This document shows, piece after piece, positions 25,434 to 32,799 of a stretch of 64,000 nucleotides of DNA. The notes beneath the pieces are model-generated. The model had not been told where the DNA came from and made no database searches. It saw only the letters and a program-made list of their open reading frames with translations. Position 1 is the first letter of the stretch. The number at the start of each line of letters is the position of its first letter. A program made the translations under genes and the position numbers. The DNA is from Streptomyces sp. CB01881 (GTDB lineage Bacteria; Actinomycetota; Actinomycetes; Streptomycetales; Streptomycetaceae): positions 9,326,066 to 9,390,065 of the forward strand of contig NZ_CP026498.1 in the NCBI RefSeq assembly GCF_002953255.1. Reading direction: 5' to 3'.

Positions 25434-26321
25434 ATGGAGAGGACCGAATCCACCATGGCCCCGAAGCCAATCTCCCGGGGCTGCGCCATCGGGCTCATCG
25501 GCATCGACGGCGTCGGGAAGACCACGCTCGCCGGTGAGCTGGAACGACGCCTGACCGAGCGCGGGGTGCCGGCCGTGCTGCTGTCCCGGCGGCAGTACCT
25601 CAAGACGCGCCCGCACGACTTCGTCGGCGACACGATGGCGACGCTCTACGAGGGATCCCTGCGGACCCTCTACGGCTTCGCCGGTCTCGCCGGTGGCGGC
25701 ACGCTGGGCGACCACTTCCCGCCACCGGCGGGCCCGGTCATGTCCGCCGACTTCGAACGGCTCCTGGACGGCGCCGCGATCACCGGCAACGACCCGCACG
25801 CGCTGATCACGTCCATGCTCTGCGAGATCGCCGGTCATCTGGCGTTCCGGGAGGCCGTGGTGGCCCCCGCGGTACGCGCCGGGAAGGTCGTCATCGAGGA
25901 CACCCACGGCATCAAGATGGTGGTGAAGCTCTATCTGCTCGCCACCTCCCTCGCAGGCTCCGGCGACCTGTCGAACCAGAGCCTGGAGGCGGTGCTGAAG
26001 GCCGGGATCACCGCGCTGCGGCCCGATCCCGCGGCCTCCGTACCGGTGCTGGTCCAGGTCGATCCCGAGATCGCCTACCAGCGCCGGGTGGCCCAGCACG
26101 GCCGCGTGGGAGGGATGGAGCACTACGGCCCGGTGGGCCGTGCCGTCGGACACGACTCGTACGTCGAGCTGCAGAGCCGCAGCCAGAAGATCTTCGACGA
26201 GATAGGCACGCTCTGGGGCTGCCTGCGAGTGGAACTTCCGCCGCAGGACCGGGAGGGCGGCCTCCGGACAGCGGTGGACCAGATACTCGCGGCCGTGGAC
26301 GGCCTGGCGGAAGGGCAGTAA
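25434..26321 (+). CDS. P-loop kinase, thymidylate-kinase-like, substrate unknown
   Basis: A 295-aa P-loop NTPase. Walker A is GIDGVGKTTLA at residues 23-33, in the arrangement of thymidylate kinases. However, the DRY/DR motif that binds the dTMP phosphate is missing; the equivalent stretch reads VIEDTHGIKMVVK. It is also about 80 residues longer than a normal thymidylate kinase, so I doubt nucleotide metabolism. In an isoprenoid operon it may phosphorylate a prenyl alcohol or monophosphate, or an amine/alcohol intermediate; this is inference. It starts 6 bp after the cis-prenyltransferase and ends 3 bp before the next cupin gene. Confidence 0.78.
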   Translation: MERTESTMAPKPISRGCAIGLIGIDGVGKTTLAGELERRLTERGVPAVLLSRRQYLKTRPHDFVGDTMATLYEGSLRTLYGFAGLAGGGTLGDHFPPPAGPVMSADFERLLDGAAITGNDPHALITSMLCEIAGHLAFREAVVAPAVRAGKVVIEDTHGIKMVVKLYLLATSLAGSGDLSNQSLEAVLKAGITALRPDPAASVPVLVQVDPEIAYQRRVAQHGRVGGMEHYGPVGRAVGHDSYVELQSRSQKIFDEIGTLWGCLRVELPPQDREGGLRTAVDQILAAVDGLAEGQ

Positions 26322-26324
26322 GCA

Positions 26325-27035
26325 GTGACAGACCAACTCGCGATCGGTCTCGGACCGCATTGGATAGACCACCTGCCGGCGCTCGACTGGACAAACCTGC
26401 GCGCCGGGCACCGCCAGGCCCGCTCCGTGCTGACCCGACTGGCCGGGGACCGGGAGCTGCTGACTCGCCTGGTCCACGAGATCGAGCACGACGAACAGCG
26501 GATGACCGCCAGCGAGATCCACCCGCTGATCAACCGGCTGATCCTCTACCAGGACGACGCCCGCGGCTTCCAGATCCGGCTGCACATGTCGCCGGGCTCG
26601 CGTGAACTCGTCCCGCACGACCACAAGTACACGTTCACCGCCTATGTACTGCAGGGCGCGTACGTGCACGTCTGGCGGCGCCGGGCCGACCGCGGGGAAG
26701 GGGAGTTCACCGGGGACGACATCCGACCCGGAATCGTCTCGATCGAACGCCCCGGGACCTGCTACACCTTCGGGCACCCGCTGATCCATCAGACCATCAT
26801 GGTGCCGGGCACGGTGACGCTGTTCATGCGCGGGCCACGGGTCAAGCAGCGTTCGCACGCGGCCCTGGACATGCTGCCGCAGGCGGACAACTGGCCGCCG
26901 CCGTCCGAGCTCGGCAAGCCCAAGCACGCCAACGGTCAACGGCCGGTCACCCTCGACGAGTACCGCGCGATGCGCGCCCAGCTCGTCGACAGCGGGCTGA
27001 TCGACGTCATATCCGCCTCAGGGTCGACCGGATGA
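26325..27035 (+). CDS. Cupin-fold protein 2 (three-His, cysteine-dioxygenase-like)
   Basis: A 236-aa paralogue of the proteins at 22820 and 27730. Same core: IRLHMSPGSRELVPHDHKYT (His98, His100), AYVHVWRRR (His115), IERPGTCYTF, HPLIHQT (His155) and GTVTLFMRGP. All putative metal ligands are kept. The start is GTG 26325, three bases after the kinase stop. Its stop overlaps the start of cis-prenyltransferase B (ATGA), so the two proteins are made together and could act together. Confidence 0.84.
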   Translation: MTDQLAIGLGPHWIDHLPALDWTNLRAGHRQARSVLTRLAGDRELLTRLVHEIEHDEQRMTASEIHPLINRLILYQDDARGFQIRLHMSPGSRELVPHDHKYTFTAYVLQGAYVHVWRRRADRGEGEFTGDDIRPGIVSIERPGTCYTFGHPLIHQTIMVPGTVTLFMRGPRVKQRSHAALDMLPQADNWPPPSELGKPKHANGQRPVTLDEYRAMRAQLVDSGLIDVISASGSTG

Positions 27036-27730
27036 CGCCACGCCATGTCGGGGTGATCCTGGACGACGGCGCGAACAGGGCCGGAACCGACGGCCCACCC
27101 GAGGCCGAGGCGTACCGGCGCAGCTGCCTCAAGCAGCTTGAGATCGTCGAGTGGTGCCGGGCGGAGGGAGTGTCCGAGGTCACCCTCTACATTCCGCCGC
27201 CAACGTCCCCGCTCGCCGACGAGGAGCTGGAAGCCGTCTGGGGCGAGGTGCTCGACCAACTGCGGCAGGACCGGGCCGGCATCGCACCGGTGACGCTTCA
27301 CCACCTTGGCGATCCGGCCCTGCTGCCGGCCGCCCTGGCGGCCAGGCTGCCCGGCCGCACCGGGCCGGACTCCCGGAACGGCCACGGGTTCACCGTGAAC
27401 CTGGTGCTGGGCTACGAGGGCCGCAACGAGATCCGCGACGCGGTGAGCTCGATCCTCGTAGCCGCGCAGGACGAGAGCAGGAGCCTGGCGGAGGCCATCT
27501 CCGGCCTGGACGCCGAGCAGTTGGGCGCCCACCTGCTCACCGGAACCCTGCCGCCGATCGATCTGGTGATCCGGACCGCCGGCCGGCGGCACCTGGCCGG
27601 GTTCCTGCCCTGGCAGGCCGCCTACGCGGAGTTCCACTTCACGACGGCTTCCGCGTCCGAGTTCGCCCGGGGCGACCTGACCGTGGCGCTGGCGGACTAC
27701 TCACGCAGGAATCGCAGGTTCGGCAAGTGA
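27032..27730 (+). CDS. cis-Prenyltransferase homologue B, divergent active site
   Basis: A 232-aa relative of the UppS/Z-FPP synthase family, recognised from VGVILDDG, VNLVLGYEGRNEI, DLVIRTAGRRHLAGF and AYAEFHFT. The fold is kept, but key sites are changed. The DGNRRWA loop reads DDGANRAG (residues 11-18), so the Asn/Arg/Trp set is displaced. The IPP-binding RTSGE reads RTAGR (181-185), losing the Ser and Glu that bind the diphosphate and magnesium. It may be a non-catalytic partner of copy A, like NgBR/Nus1 in eukaryotic heteromeric cis-prenyltransferases, or an enzyme with a new reaction. Coupled to cupin 2 upstream and cupin 3 downstream. Confidence 0.85.
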   Translation: MTPRHVGVILDDGANRAGTDGPPEAEAYRRSCLKQLEIVEWCRAEGVSEVTLYIPPPTSPLADEELEAVWGEVLDQLRQDRAGIAPVTLHHLGDPALLPAALAARLPGRTGPDSRNGHGFTVNLVLGYEGRNEIRDAVSSILVAAQDESRSLAEAISGLDAEQLGAHLLTGTLPPIDLVIRTAGRRHLAGFLPWQAAYAEFHFTTASASEFARGDLTVALADYSRRNRRFGK

Positions 27731-28446
27731 TGGGAGTGATGATGGAGACGCACGACGCGGAGTCGTTCGATCTGGCTGCTGCGTGCTCGGAGATCGACTG
27801 GGACGATCCACGTCGGTCAAGCCGGCAGACCCGGAAGCTGTTGGGCCGGCTGGCCGCCGACCGCGAGCTGCTGACGGATCTCCTGGTGGGCATCGAGTCC
27901 GATCCGCTGCGGCTCGGCCGTTCGGAGCGCCACCCGCTGATGCACCGGCTCTCGCTGTACGAGGACCCGGAGCGCCGCTGCCAGCTGCGCCTGCACTTCT
28001 TCACCGGCCGCGACCGGGACCTGGTGCCGCACGACCACAAGTACCCGTTCAGCGTCCACGTGCTGTCCGGCGGCTACCTGCACGTCTGGAACCGGCGGAC
28101 CGACGAGGCGCAGATCGGCGACTTCACCTCGGAGGACGTCACCCCCGGCATCGTGACACTGGAGCGTCCTGGCACGAGCTACAGCTTCCAGAACTCGCTC
28201 GTGCACCAGACCATCGTGCTGCCGGGCACGGTCTCGCTCTTCCTCCGCGGTCCCAAGCGGCAGGACCGCTGGCATGCCGCCAAGGACATGCTCCACCTTC
28301 TCAACGGCTACGAGGCACCCAGCGAGGGCAAGAAGACCCACCTGGGCGCGGAGCCGATCACCACCGATGAGTTCCTCGTCATCCGGGACGACCTGGCGCG
28401 ACGCGGGATCATTACCGACAGGAGGCCCTCAGGTGTCGCTGCCTGA
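27730..28446 (+). CDS. Cupin-fold protein 3 (three-His, cysteine-dioxygenase-like)
   Basis: A 238-aa third paralogue. Core: LRLHFFTGRDRDLVPHDHKYP (His101, His103), GYLHVWNRR (His118), LERPGTSYSF and SLVHQT (His159), then GTVSLFLRGPKRQDRWHAAKDML. Ligands are conserved. The ATG at 27730 shares a base with the stop of cis-prenyltransferase B (TGATG). Its last 14 bp overlap the start of the fourth small protein. Divergence from copies 1 and 2 is large enough that the three are likely to differ in substrate or to form hetero-oligomers. Confidence 0.84.
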   Translation: MGVMMETHDAESFDLAAACSEIDWDDPRRSSRQTRKLLGRLAADRELLTDLLVGIESDPLRLGRSERHPLMHRLSLYEDPERRCQLRLHFFTGRDRDLVPHDHKYPFSVHVLSGGYLHVWNRRTDEAQIGDFTSEDVTPGIVTLERPGTSYSFQNSLVHQTIVLPGTVSLFLRGPKRQDRWHAAKDMLHLLNGYEAPSEGKKTHLGAEPITTDEFLVIRDDLARRGIITDRRPSGVAA

Positions 28447-29038
28447 CTTCTTCATCCAGCCCGTCGTGCAGTTGCTGGCACAGACCGCGTCGCCCTACGA
28501 CGTGCCGGCGGATCCCGAGATCTTCAACGAGAACTGGCTGGAGCCCACCCTGACCCGGACGCTCGCGCTACTGCGCGAGGCCGACCCGGAGAAGCTCGCC
28601 GCAACATCGGTCACCGGCAGCGGGCTCACCTACCTCTCGCTCGCATCGGACGTGGAGAAGGACTACTCGGTCCACCTCCGTATCGCCGGCGAAGGCAAGC
28701 CGGTGCCGCGCGACCCGGCCGAGAAGGCCGTGGTGCTGACCCTGGGCGGCACGATGGAGCTGGAGGCCTACCGGCACGGCGGGGACGTCGAATCGGACAC
28801 GCCCTGGTACGTCCGGCAGTTCACCCCGGAGAACATCTACGCCTGCCACCCGGGGACGCTCCACTCGGTGGAGCAGTCCGAGGACGCGGTCCAGCTCGTC
28901 ATCTCCAGGGGCGAGGCACCCGCGATCGGCCGCCCGCTCGACGCCGACGAATACCGCCTCGCCGCCGAGCGCACCCGGCAGCTGCTCGACCGGGTTCTCG
29001 AGAGCCGGCGCACCGAGACTGCGCAGATCGCCTCCTGA
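28433..29038 (+). CDS. Cupin-like protein 4, ligand-poor
   Basis: A 201-aa protein starting at GTG 28433 behind AGGAGG. The beta-rich central part (KAVVLTLGGTMELEAYRHGG, ENIYACHPGTLHSVEQS, VQLVISRGEAP) suggests a cupin barrel. The HxH motif of the other three is replaced by KPVPRDPAEK, leaving only His residues in CHPGTLH. It may be a non-catalytic member or bind a different metal or ligand. It is the last gene before a strong palindromic terminator, closing the rightward operon. Confidence 0.75.
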   Translation: MSLPDFFIQPVVQLLAQTASPYDVPADPEIFNENWLEPTLTRTLALLREADPEKLAATSVTGSGLTYLSLASDVEKDYSVHLRIAGEGKPVPRDPAEKAVVLTLGGTMELEAYRHGGDVESDTPWYVRQFTPENIYACHPGTLHSVEQSEDAVQLVISRGEAPAIGRPLDADEYRLAAERTRQLLDRVLESRRTETAQIAS

Positions 29039-29058
29039 CCGGGGCTCCTGGAAGGACC

Positions 29059-29102
29059 CGGCGGTGATGGGGCGGGGCCGCGGCCCCGCCCCATCACCGC
29101 CG
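29059..29102. terminator. 44-nt perfect palindrome ending the isoprenoid operon
   Basis: Arms of 22 bp (29059-29080 and 29081-29102) are perfectly complementary with no spacer, extremely GC-rich, and lie 20 bp after the last stop codon. The sequence would form a very stable hairpin and act as a terminator; perfect symmetry also makes it effective on the other strand. Confidence 0.85.
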
Positions 29103-29265
29103 TCCGGCTGTCGTCCGGGCCGTCCGCGGCCACTCCGACGCCACCGCGTTGGCCCTTCGCCGCGGAGCAGTCCTCGTTCAGTTCCGCTCCGGTCGAGTTC
29201 CGGGTCGAGTACCGCCCCGGTCGGTGTCACGGGCAGGACTGGCCGGGTCCCCGGCACGCACGAGA

Positions 29266-29282
29266 CATGACATGCCGTCATG
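29266..29282. promoter_or_regulatory. Dyad upstream of dxs
   Basis: An inverted repeat of CATGAC and GTCATG with a 5-bp spacer, about 65 bp before the dxs start. It could be an operator or part of the leader. The rest of the 29103-29345 gap shows no gene. Confidence 0.3.
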
Positions 29283-29345
29283 CCGGGCACGACCCGTGGA
29301 TCCGCATACGCAACATTCGGAATCATCTGAAACGAGGAGGAACGG

Positions 29346-31268
29346 GTGGCCCTGCTGACCCGCATTCGGGGACCGCGCGATCTCGACAAGCTCACGCCCG
29401 GACAGCTGGCCACCCTGGCCGAGGAGATCCGGACCTTCCTGGTGACGGAGGTCTCCAAGACGGGCGGCCACCTCGGCCCGAACCTCGGCGTCGTGGAGCT
29501 GACCGTCGCGCTGCACCGGGCGTTCGACTCGCCGCGCGACCGCATCCTCTTCGACACCGGCCACCAGAGCTACGTGCACAAGCTGCTCACCGGCCGCCAG
29601 GACTTCTCCCGGCTCAAGATGAAGGGCGGCCTCTCCGGCTACCCGTCCCGGGCCGAGTCCGAGCACGACGTGATCGAGAACTCGCACGCCTCCACCGTGC
29701 TCTCCTACGCGGACGGCCTGGCCAAGGCCAACCGGATCCAGGGCAGGAACGACCCGGTCGTGGCCGTGATCGGCGACGGCGCGCTCACCGGCGGCATGGC
29801 CTGGGAGGCGCTCAACAACATCGCCGACGCCAAGGACCTGCCGGTCGTCATCGTCGTCAACGACAACGAGCGCTCCTACTCGCCGACCATCGGCGGCCTG
29901 GCCAACCACCTCGCGACGCTGCGCACCACCCAGGGCTACGAGCGCTTCCTGTCCTGGGGCAAGGACGCGCTGCAGCGCACCCCGGTGGTCGGCCAGCAGC
30001 TGTTCGAGACCCTGCACGGCGCCAAGAAGGGCCTCAAGGACTTCATCGCCCCGCAGGGCATGTTCGAGGACCTCGGCCTCAAGTACATCGGCCCGATCGA
30101 CGGCCACGACCTCACCGCGCTGGAGTCGGCGTTCACCAAGGCGCGCGGCTTCGGCGGGCCGGTGATCGTGCACTGCCTGACCGAGAAGGGCCGCGGCTAC
30201 CACGCCGCCGAGAACAACGAGGAGGACCGCTTCCACGCGGTCGGCGTGATCCACCCGGACACCGGCCTGCCGGTCAAGAGCTCGGGCAAGGACTGGACGT
30301 CCGTCTTCGGCGAGGAGATGGTCGCGCTCGGCCACGAACGCGAGGACATCGTCGCCATCACCGCCGCGATGCTCCACCCCGTCGGCCTGGCCCCGTTCGC
30401 GAAGGCCTTCCCCGACCGCATCTTCGACGTCGGCATCGCCGAGCAGCACGCCGTCACCAGCGCGGCCGGCCTGGCCACCAACGGGCTGCACCCGGTCTTC
30501 GCGGTCTACGCGACCTTCCTGAACCGCGCCTTCGACCAGGTCCTGATGGACGTCGCCCTCCACCGGCTCGGGGTCACGTTCGTCCTGGACCGGGCCGGTG
30601 TCACCGGCACCGACGGCGCCTCGCACAACGGCATGTGGGACATGTCGATCCTCCAGGTCGTCCCCGGCCTGCGACTGGCCGCCCCGCGCGACGCCGACCA
30701 GGTGCGCGCCCAGCTGCGCGAGGCCGTCGAGGTCAAGGACGCCCCCACGGTGGTCCGCTACTCCAAGGGCACGGTCGGCCCCGCCGTCGCCGCGGTGGGC
30801 CGGATCGGCGGCATGGACGTGCTGCGGGAGGCCCCCGGGGCCGCGGAGCGGGCCGACGGCCGCCGCGCCGACGTGCTGATCGTCTCGGTCGGTGCGATGG
30901 CCCCCACCAGCCTGGAGGTGGCCGACCTGCTGGCCGCCCAGGGCATCACCGCCACCGTGGTGGACCCGCGCTGGGTCAAGCCGGTGGACGAGGCCCTGCC
31001 GGGCCTGGCCGCCGGGCACCGGGCGGTCGTCACGATCGAGGACAACGGCCGGGTCGGCGGCGTCGGCGCCGCGGTCGCGCAGGCGCTGCGCGACGCCGAG
31101 GTGGACGTCCCGCTGCGCGACTTCGGCATCCCGCAGGAGTTCCTGGACCACGCCTCGCGGGGCGAGATCCTCGCCGAGATCGGCCTCAACGCCCCGGACA
31201 TCGCCCGCCAGGTGACCGCGCTGGTCGCCCGGCTCGCCAAGCTGGACGTGGCCACCGTCGAGGCCTGA
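29346..31268 (+). CDS. dxs: 1-Deoxy-D-xylulose-5-phosphate synthase
   Basis: A 640-aa full-length DXS, the thiamine-diphosphate enzyme that condenses pyruvate and glyceraldehyde-3-phosphate in the first step of the MEP pathway. Landmarks: GGHLGPNLGVVELTVAL at the N-terminus, the ThDP-binding GDGALTGGMAWEALNN, DGHDLTALESAF and the C-terminal transketolase domain (FDVGIAEQHAVTSAAGL). The start is GTG 29346 after GAGGAGG. It lies beyond the terminator of the isoprenoid operon with its own leader, so it is separately expressed. It may be the housekeeping gene or a cluster-linked extra copy raising IPP supply; only a genome search for a second dxs can tell. Confidence 0.95.
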   Translation: MALLTRIRGPRDLDKLTPGQLATLAEEIRTFLVTEVSKTGGHLGPNLGVVELTVALHRAFDSPRDRILFDTGHQSYVHKLLTGRQDFSRLKMKGGLSGYPSRAESEHDVIENSHASTVLSYADGLAKANRIQGRNDPVVAVIGDGALTGGMAWEALNNIADAKDLPVVIVVNDNERSYSPTIGGLANHLATLRTTQGYERFLSWGKDALQRTPVVGQQLFETLHGAKKGLKDFIAPQGMFEDLGLKYIGPIDGHDLTALESAFTKARGFGGPVIVHCLTEKGRGYHAAENNEEDRFHAVGVIHPDTGLPVKSSGKDWTSVFGEEMVALGHEREDIVAITAAMLHPVGLAPFAKAFPDRIFDVGIAEQHAVTSAAGLATNGLHPVFAVYATFLNRAFDQVLMDVALHRLGVTFVLDRAGVTGTDGASHNGMWDMSILQVVPGLRLAAPRDADQVRAQLREAVEVKDAPTVVRYSKGTVGPAVAAVGRIGGMDVLREAPGAAERADGRRADVLIVSVGAMAPTSLEVADLLAAQGITATVVDPRWVKPVDEALPGLAAGHRAVVTIEDNGRVGGVGAAVAQALRDAEVDVPLRDFGIPQEFLDHASRGEILAEIGLNAPDIARQVTALVARLAKLDVATVEA

Positions 31269-31422
31269 GACCCCGTCGGCTGTTCCCGGGCCGGGACTGT
31301 GGAGCTCCTGGCCCGGGCGGAGCGGTGAGGACGGGCGGGGACGCCTTCCGGGTGGCACCGCCCGAGCCGGTCACCGCGACCGGGGGCGGTTCGTCGTCGG
31401 GGTCTGCGCCGCGGATGGGTGA

Positions 31423-31587
31423 GGTACGGCCTTCGAGGCGGACAAGTCCCAGGGCCTGCTTCATCTTCCGGTAGTCGTGCTCGATGCGTCGGCGGAGCTT
31501 GGCGAGGCGGACCAGGGGACTCCACGGGCTGGAGGTGACGAAGTGTGCCAGGGCCTGCCGGTTGCCGTCCTCGCCCGGCCGGGGCCG
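31423..31587 (-). pseudogene. Transposase remnant (DDE type, C-terminal fragment)
   Basis: On the minus strand the frame reads NRQALAHFVTSSPWSPLVRL, then a short linker and RRRIEHDYRKMKQALGL, ending LEGRT. The RIEHDYRKMKQALGL pattern is the C-terminal signature of IS701/IS4-like transposases common in streptomycetes. A stop codon lies just upstream (31588-31590) and homology fades after LEGRT, so both ends are lost. It is a relic of an insertion between dxs and the DUF3152 gene. Confidence 0.7.
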
Positions 31588-31656
31588 TCATCGGCTCCAC
31601 CGACTCGCGCCGGCGGAAGGACGACGGGGAGCGGGCCCGAGGACGGCAGAGGGCCA

Positions 31657-31735
31657 GTGGAAGGCCGGCGGAAGGTCGATGGAAGGCTGGTGGAAGGCTG
31701 GTGGAGAGACCGTGGGAGGCCGGTAGGAGGCTGAA
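31657..31735 (+). repeat. Degenerate short direct repeats (GGAAGGCTGGT-like)
   Basis: About six imperfect copies of an 11-12-bp unit (core GGAAGGCTGGTG or close variants). They occupy part of the 31588-31943 gene-free stretch before the DUF3152 gene. No other feature is visible there. Confidence 0.5.
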
Positions 31736-31943
31736 CCAGTCGTCCGCTCCCGTCCGTCATCTCCTGGAGAACCGTTCACTCGTCCGGTCCCCCGTACAGG
31801 AGTCATCCCGCCACCATGTCCACCCAGGCCCCAGCTCTTCGCCGCCCGGAAGCCACCGTCCACCGAAGGCCCCCGGTGCCGCTGCCCGCCGCCCACCGGA
31901 GAACCCGCCGGCCGGAGGCCCGGCCTGCTGTGGGGAGTGGCCG

Positions 31944-32648
31944 GTGAGGGGCTTCGGCGGATCCCGGCGGAGGGTCTGGACAGGCGCGCTCGCCGGGGTG
32001 GTAACCGCCGCCCTGGTCGCCGGCCTGCTCTGGTGGCACCCGTGGACCCCGGCCGCGACCGGCCGGCAGAAGCCGATGGAGTTCACCACGGCCGGCGGTG
32101 GCTCCCCCCGCTTCGGCACCGGCGAGAAGCTCTACCGCTACAAGGTGCGCGCCGAGAACGGGATCAAGGAGACCCCCGACCAGTTCGCCGCCGAGGTCGA
32201 CGCGGTCCTCGGCAACGTCCGGCTCGGCTGGGCCGCGGACGGCACCCGGTCCTTCCAGCGCATGCCCGCCGACCCGGTGGACTTCACCGTCTACCTGGCC
32301 ACCCCGGAGACCACCGACCGGATATGCGGCCAGTACGGGCTGGACACGGGCGGCTGGGTGAACTGCGGCGTGGGCCACCAGGTGGTCATCAACCTCAAGC
32401 GCTGGAACGAGCTCACGGAGTTCTACAGCGGCCGGCCCGAGCTCTATCACGCGCTCGCCGTCAACCACGAGGTCGGCCACGTCCTCGGCCTCGGGCACGT
32501 CGACTGCCCCGGTCCGGGCCTGCCGGCGCCCGTGATGATGCAGCAGATCAAGGGGCTGCACGGCTGCGTACCGAACGGCTGGCCGTACTCCGAGACCGGC
32601 ACCCTCCTCACCGGTCCCGCCGTCGAGGCCGCCACCCCCGCCCCGTAG
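31944..32648 (+). CDS. DUF3152 family, putative secreted zinc metalloprotease
   Basis: A 234-aa protein with one N-terminal hydrophobic segment (about residues 12-30: TGALAGVVTAALVAGLLWW), acting as a signal anchor or uncleaved signal. The zinc motif NHEVGHVLGLGHVDCP matches HExxHxxGxxH of metzincin-like proteases. PVMMQQIKGLHGC follows and may give a Met-turn. Four or more cysteines suggest disulfides outside the cell. The GTG start at 31944 has GGGGAG upstream. This matches the actinobacterial DUF3152 family, whose substrate is unknown. Confidence 0.85.
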   Translation: MRGFGGSRRRVWTGALAGVVTAALVAGLLWWHPWTPAATGRQKPMEFTTAGGGSPRFGTGEKLYRYKVRAENGIKETPDQFAAEVDAVLGNVRLGWAADGTRSFQRMPADPVDFTVYLATPETTDRICGQYGLDTGGWVNCGVGHQVVINLKRWNELTEFYSGRPELYHALAVNHEVGHVLGLGHVDCPGPGLPAPVMMQQIKGLHGCVPNGWPYSETGTLLTGPAVEAATPAP

Positions 32649-32658
32649 CCGCGCAAGC

Positions 32659-32694
32659 GGGCCGGCCGCCGTACACGTGGGCGGCGGCCGGCCC
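32659..32694 (+). terminator. Hairpin after DUF3152 gene
   Basis: Perfect 12-bp arms (32659-32670, 32683-32694) with a 12-nt loop, 11 bp after the stop codon. Confidence 0.7.
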
Positions 32695-32715
32695 CGCCCG
32701 GCCCGGAAGCCAGGG

Positions 32716-32799
32716 TCGGCCCGGGCGGGGCCGGGTGGGCCCGGGCGGGGCCAGGCCGGGTGGGCTGGGCCCGGGCCGGGCCGGGCGGGGCGGGTGGGG
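32716..32799. repeat. G/C-only tract of GGGCC/GGGCGGGG repeats
   Basis: Nearly all bases are G or C, in repeating GGGCCGGG-like blocks, between the DUF3152 terminator and the photolyase stop. It would be prone to strong secondary structure and to sequencing error. Confidence 0.6.

Noticed and set aside
25434..26321. Housekeeping thymidylate kinase
   Set aside because: The phosphate-binding DR motif is missing, the protein is too long and it lies in an isoprenoid operon.
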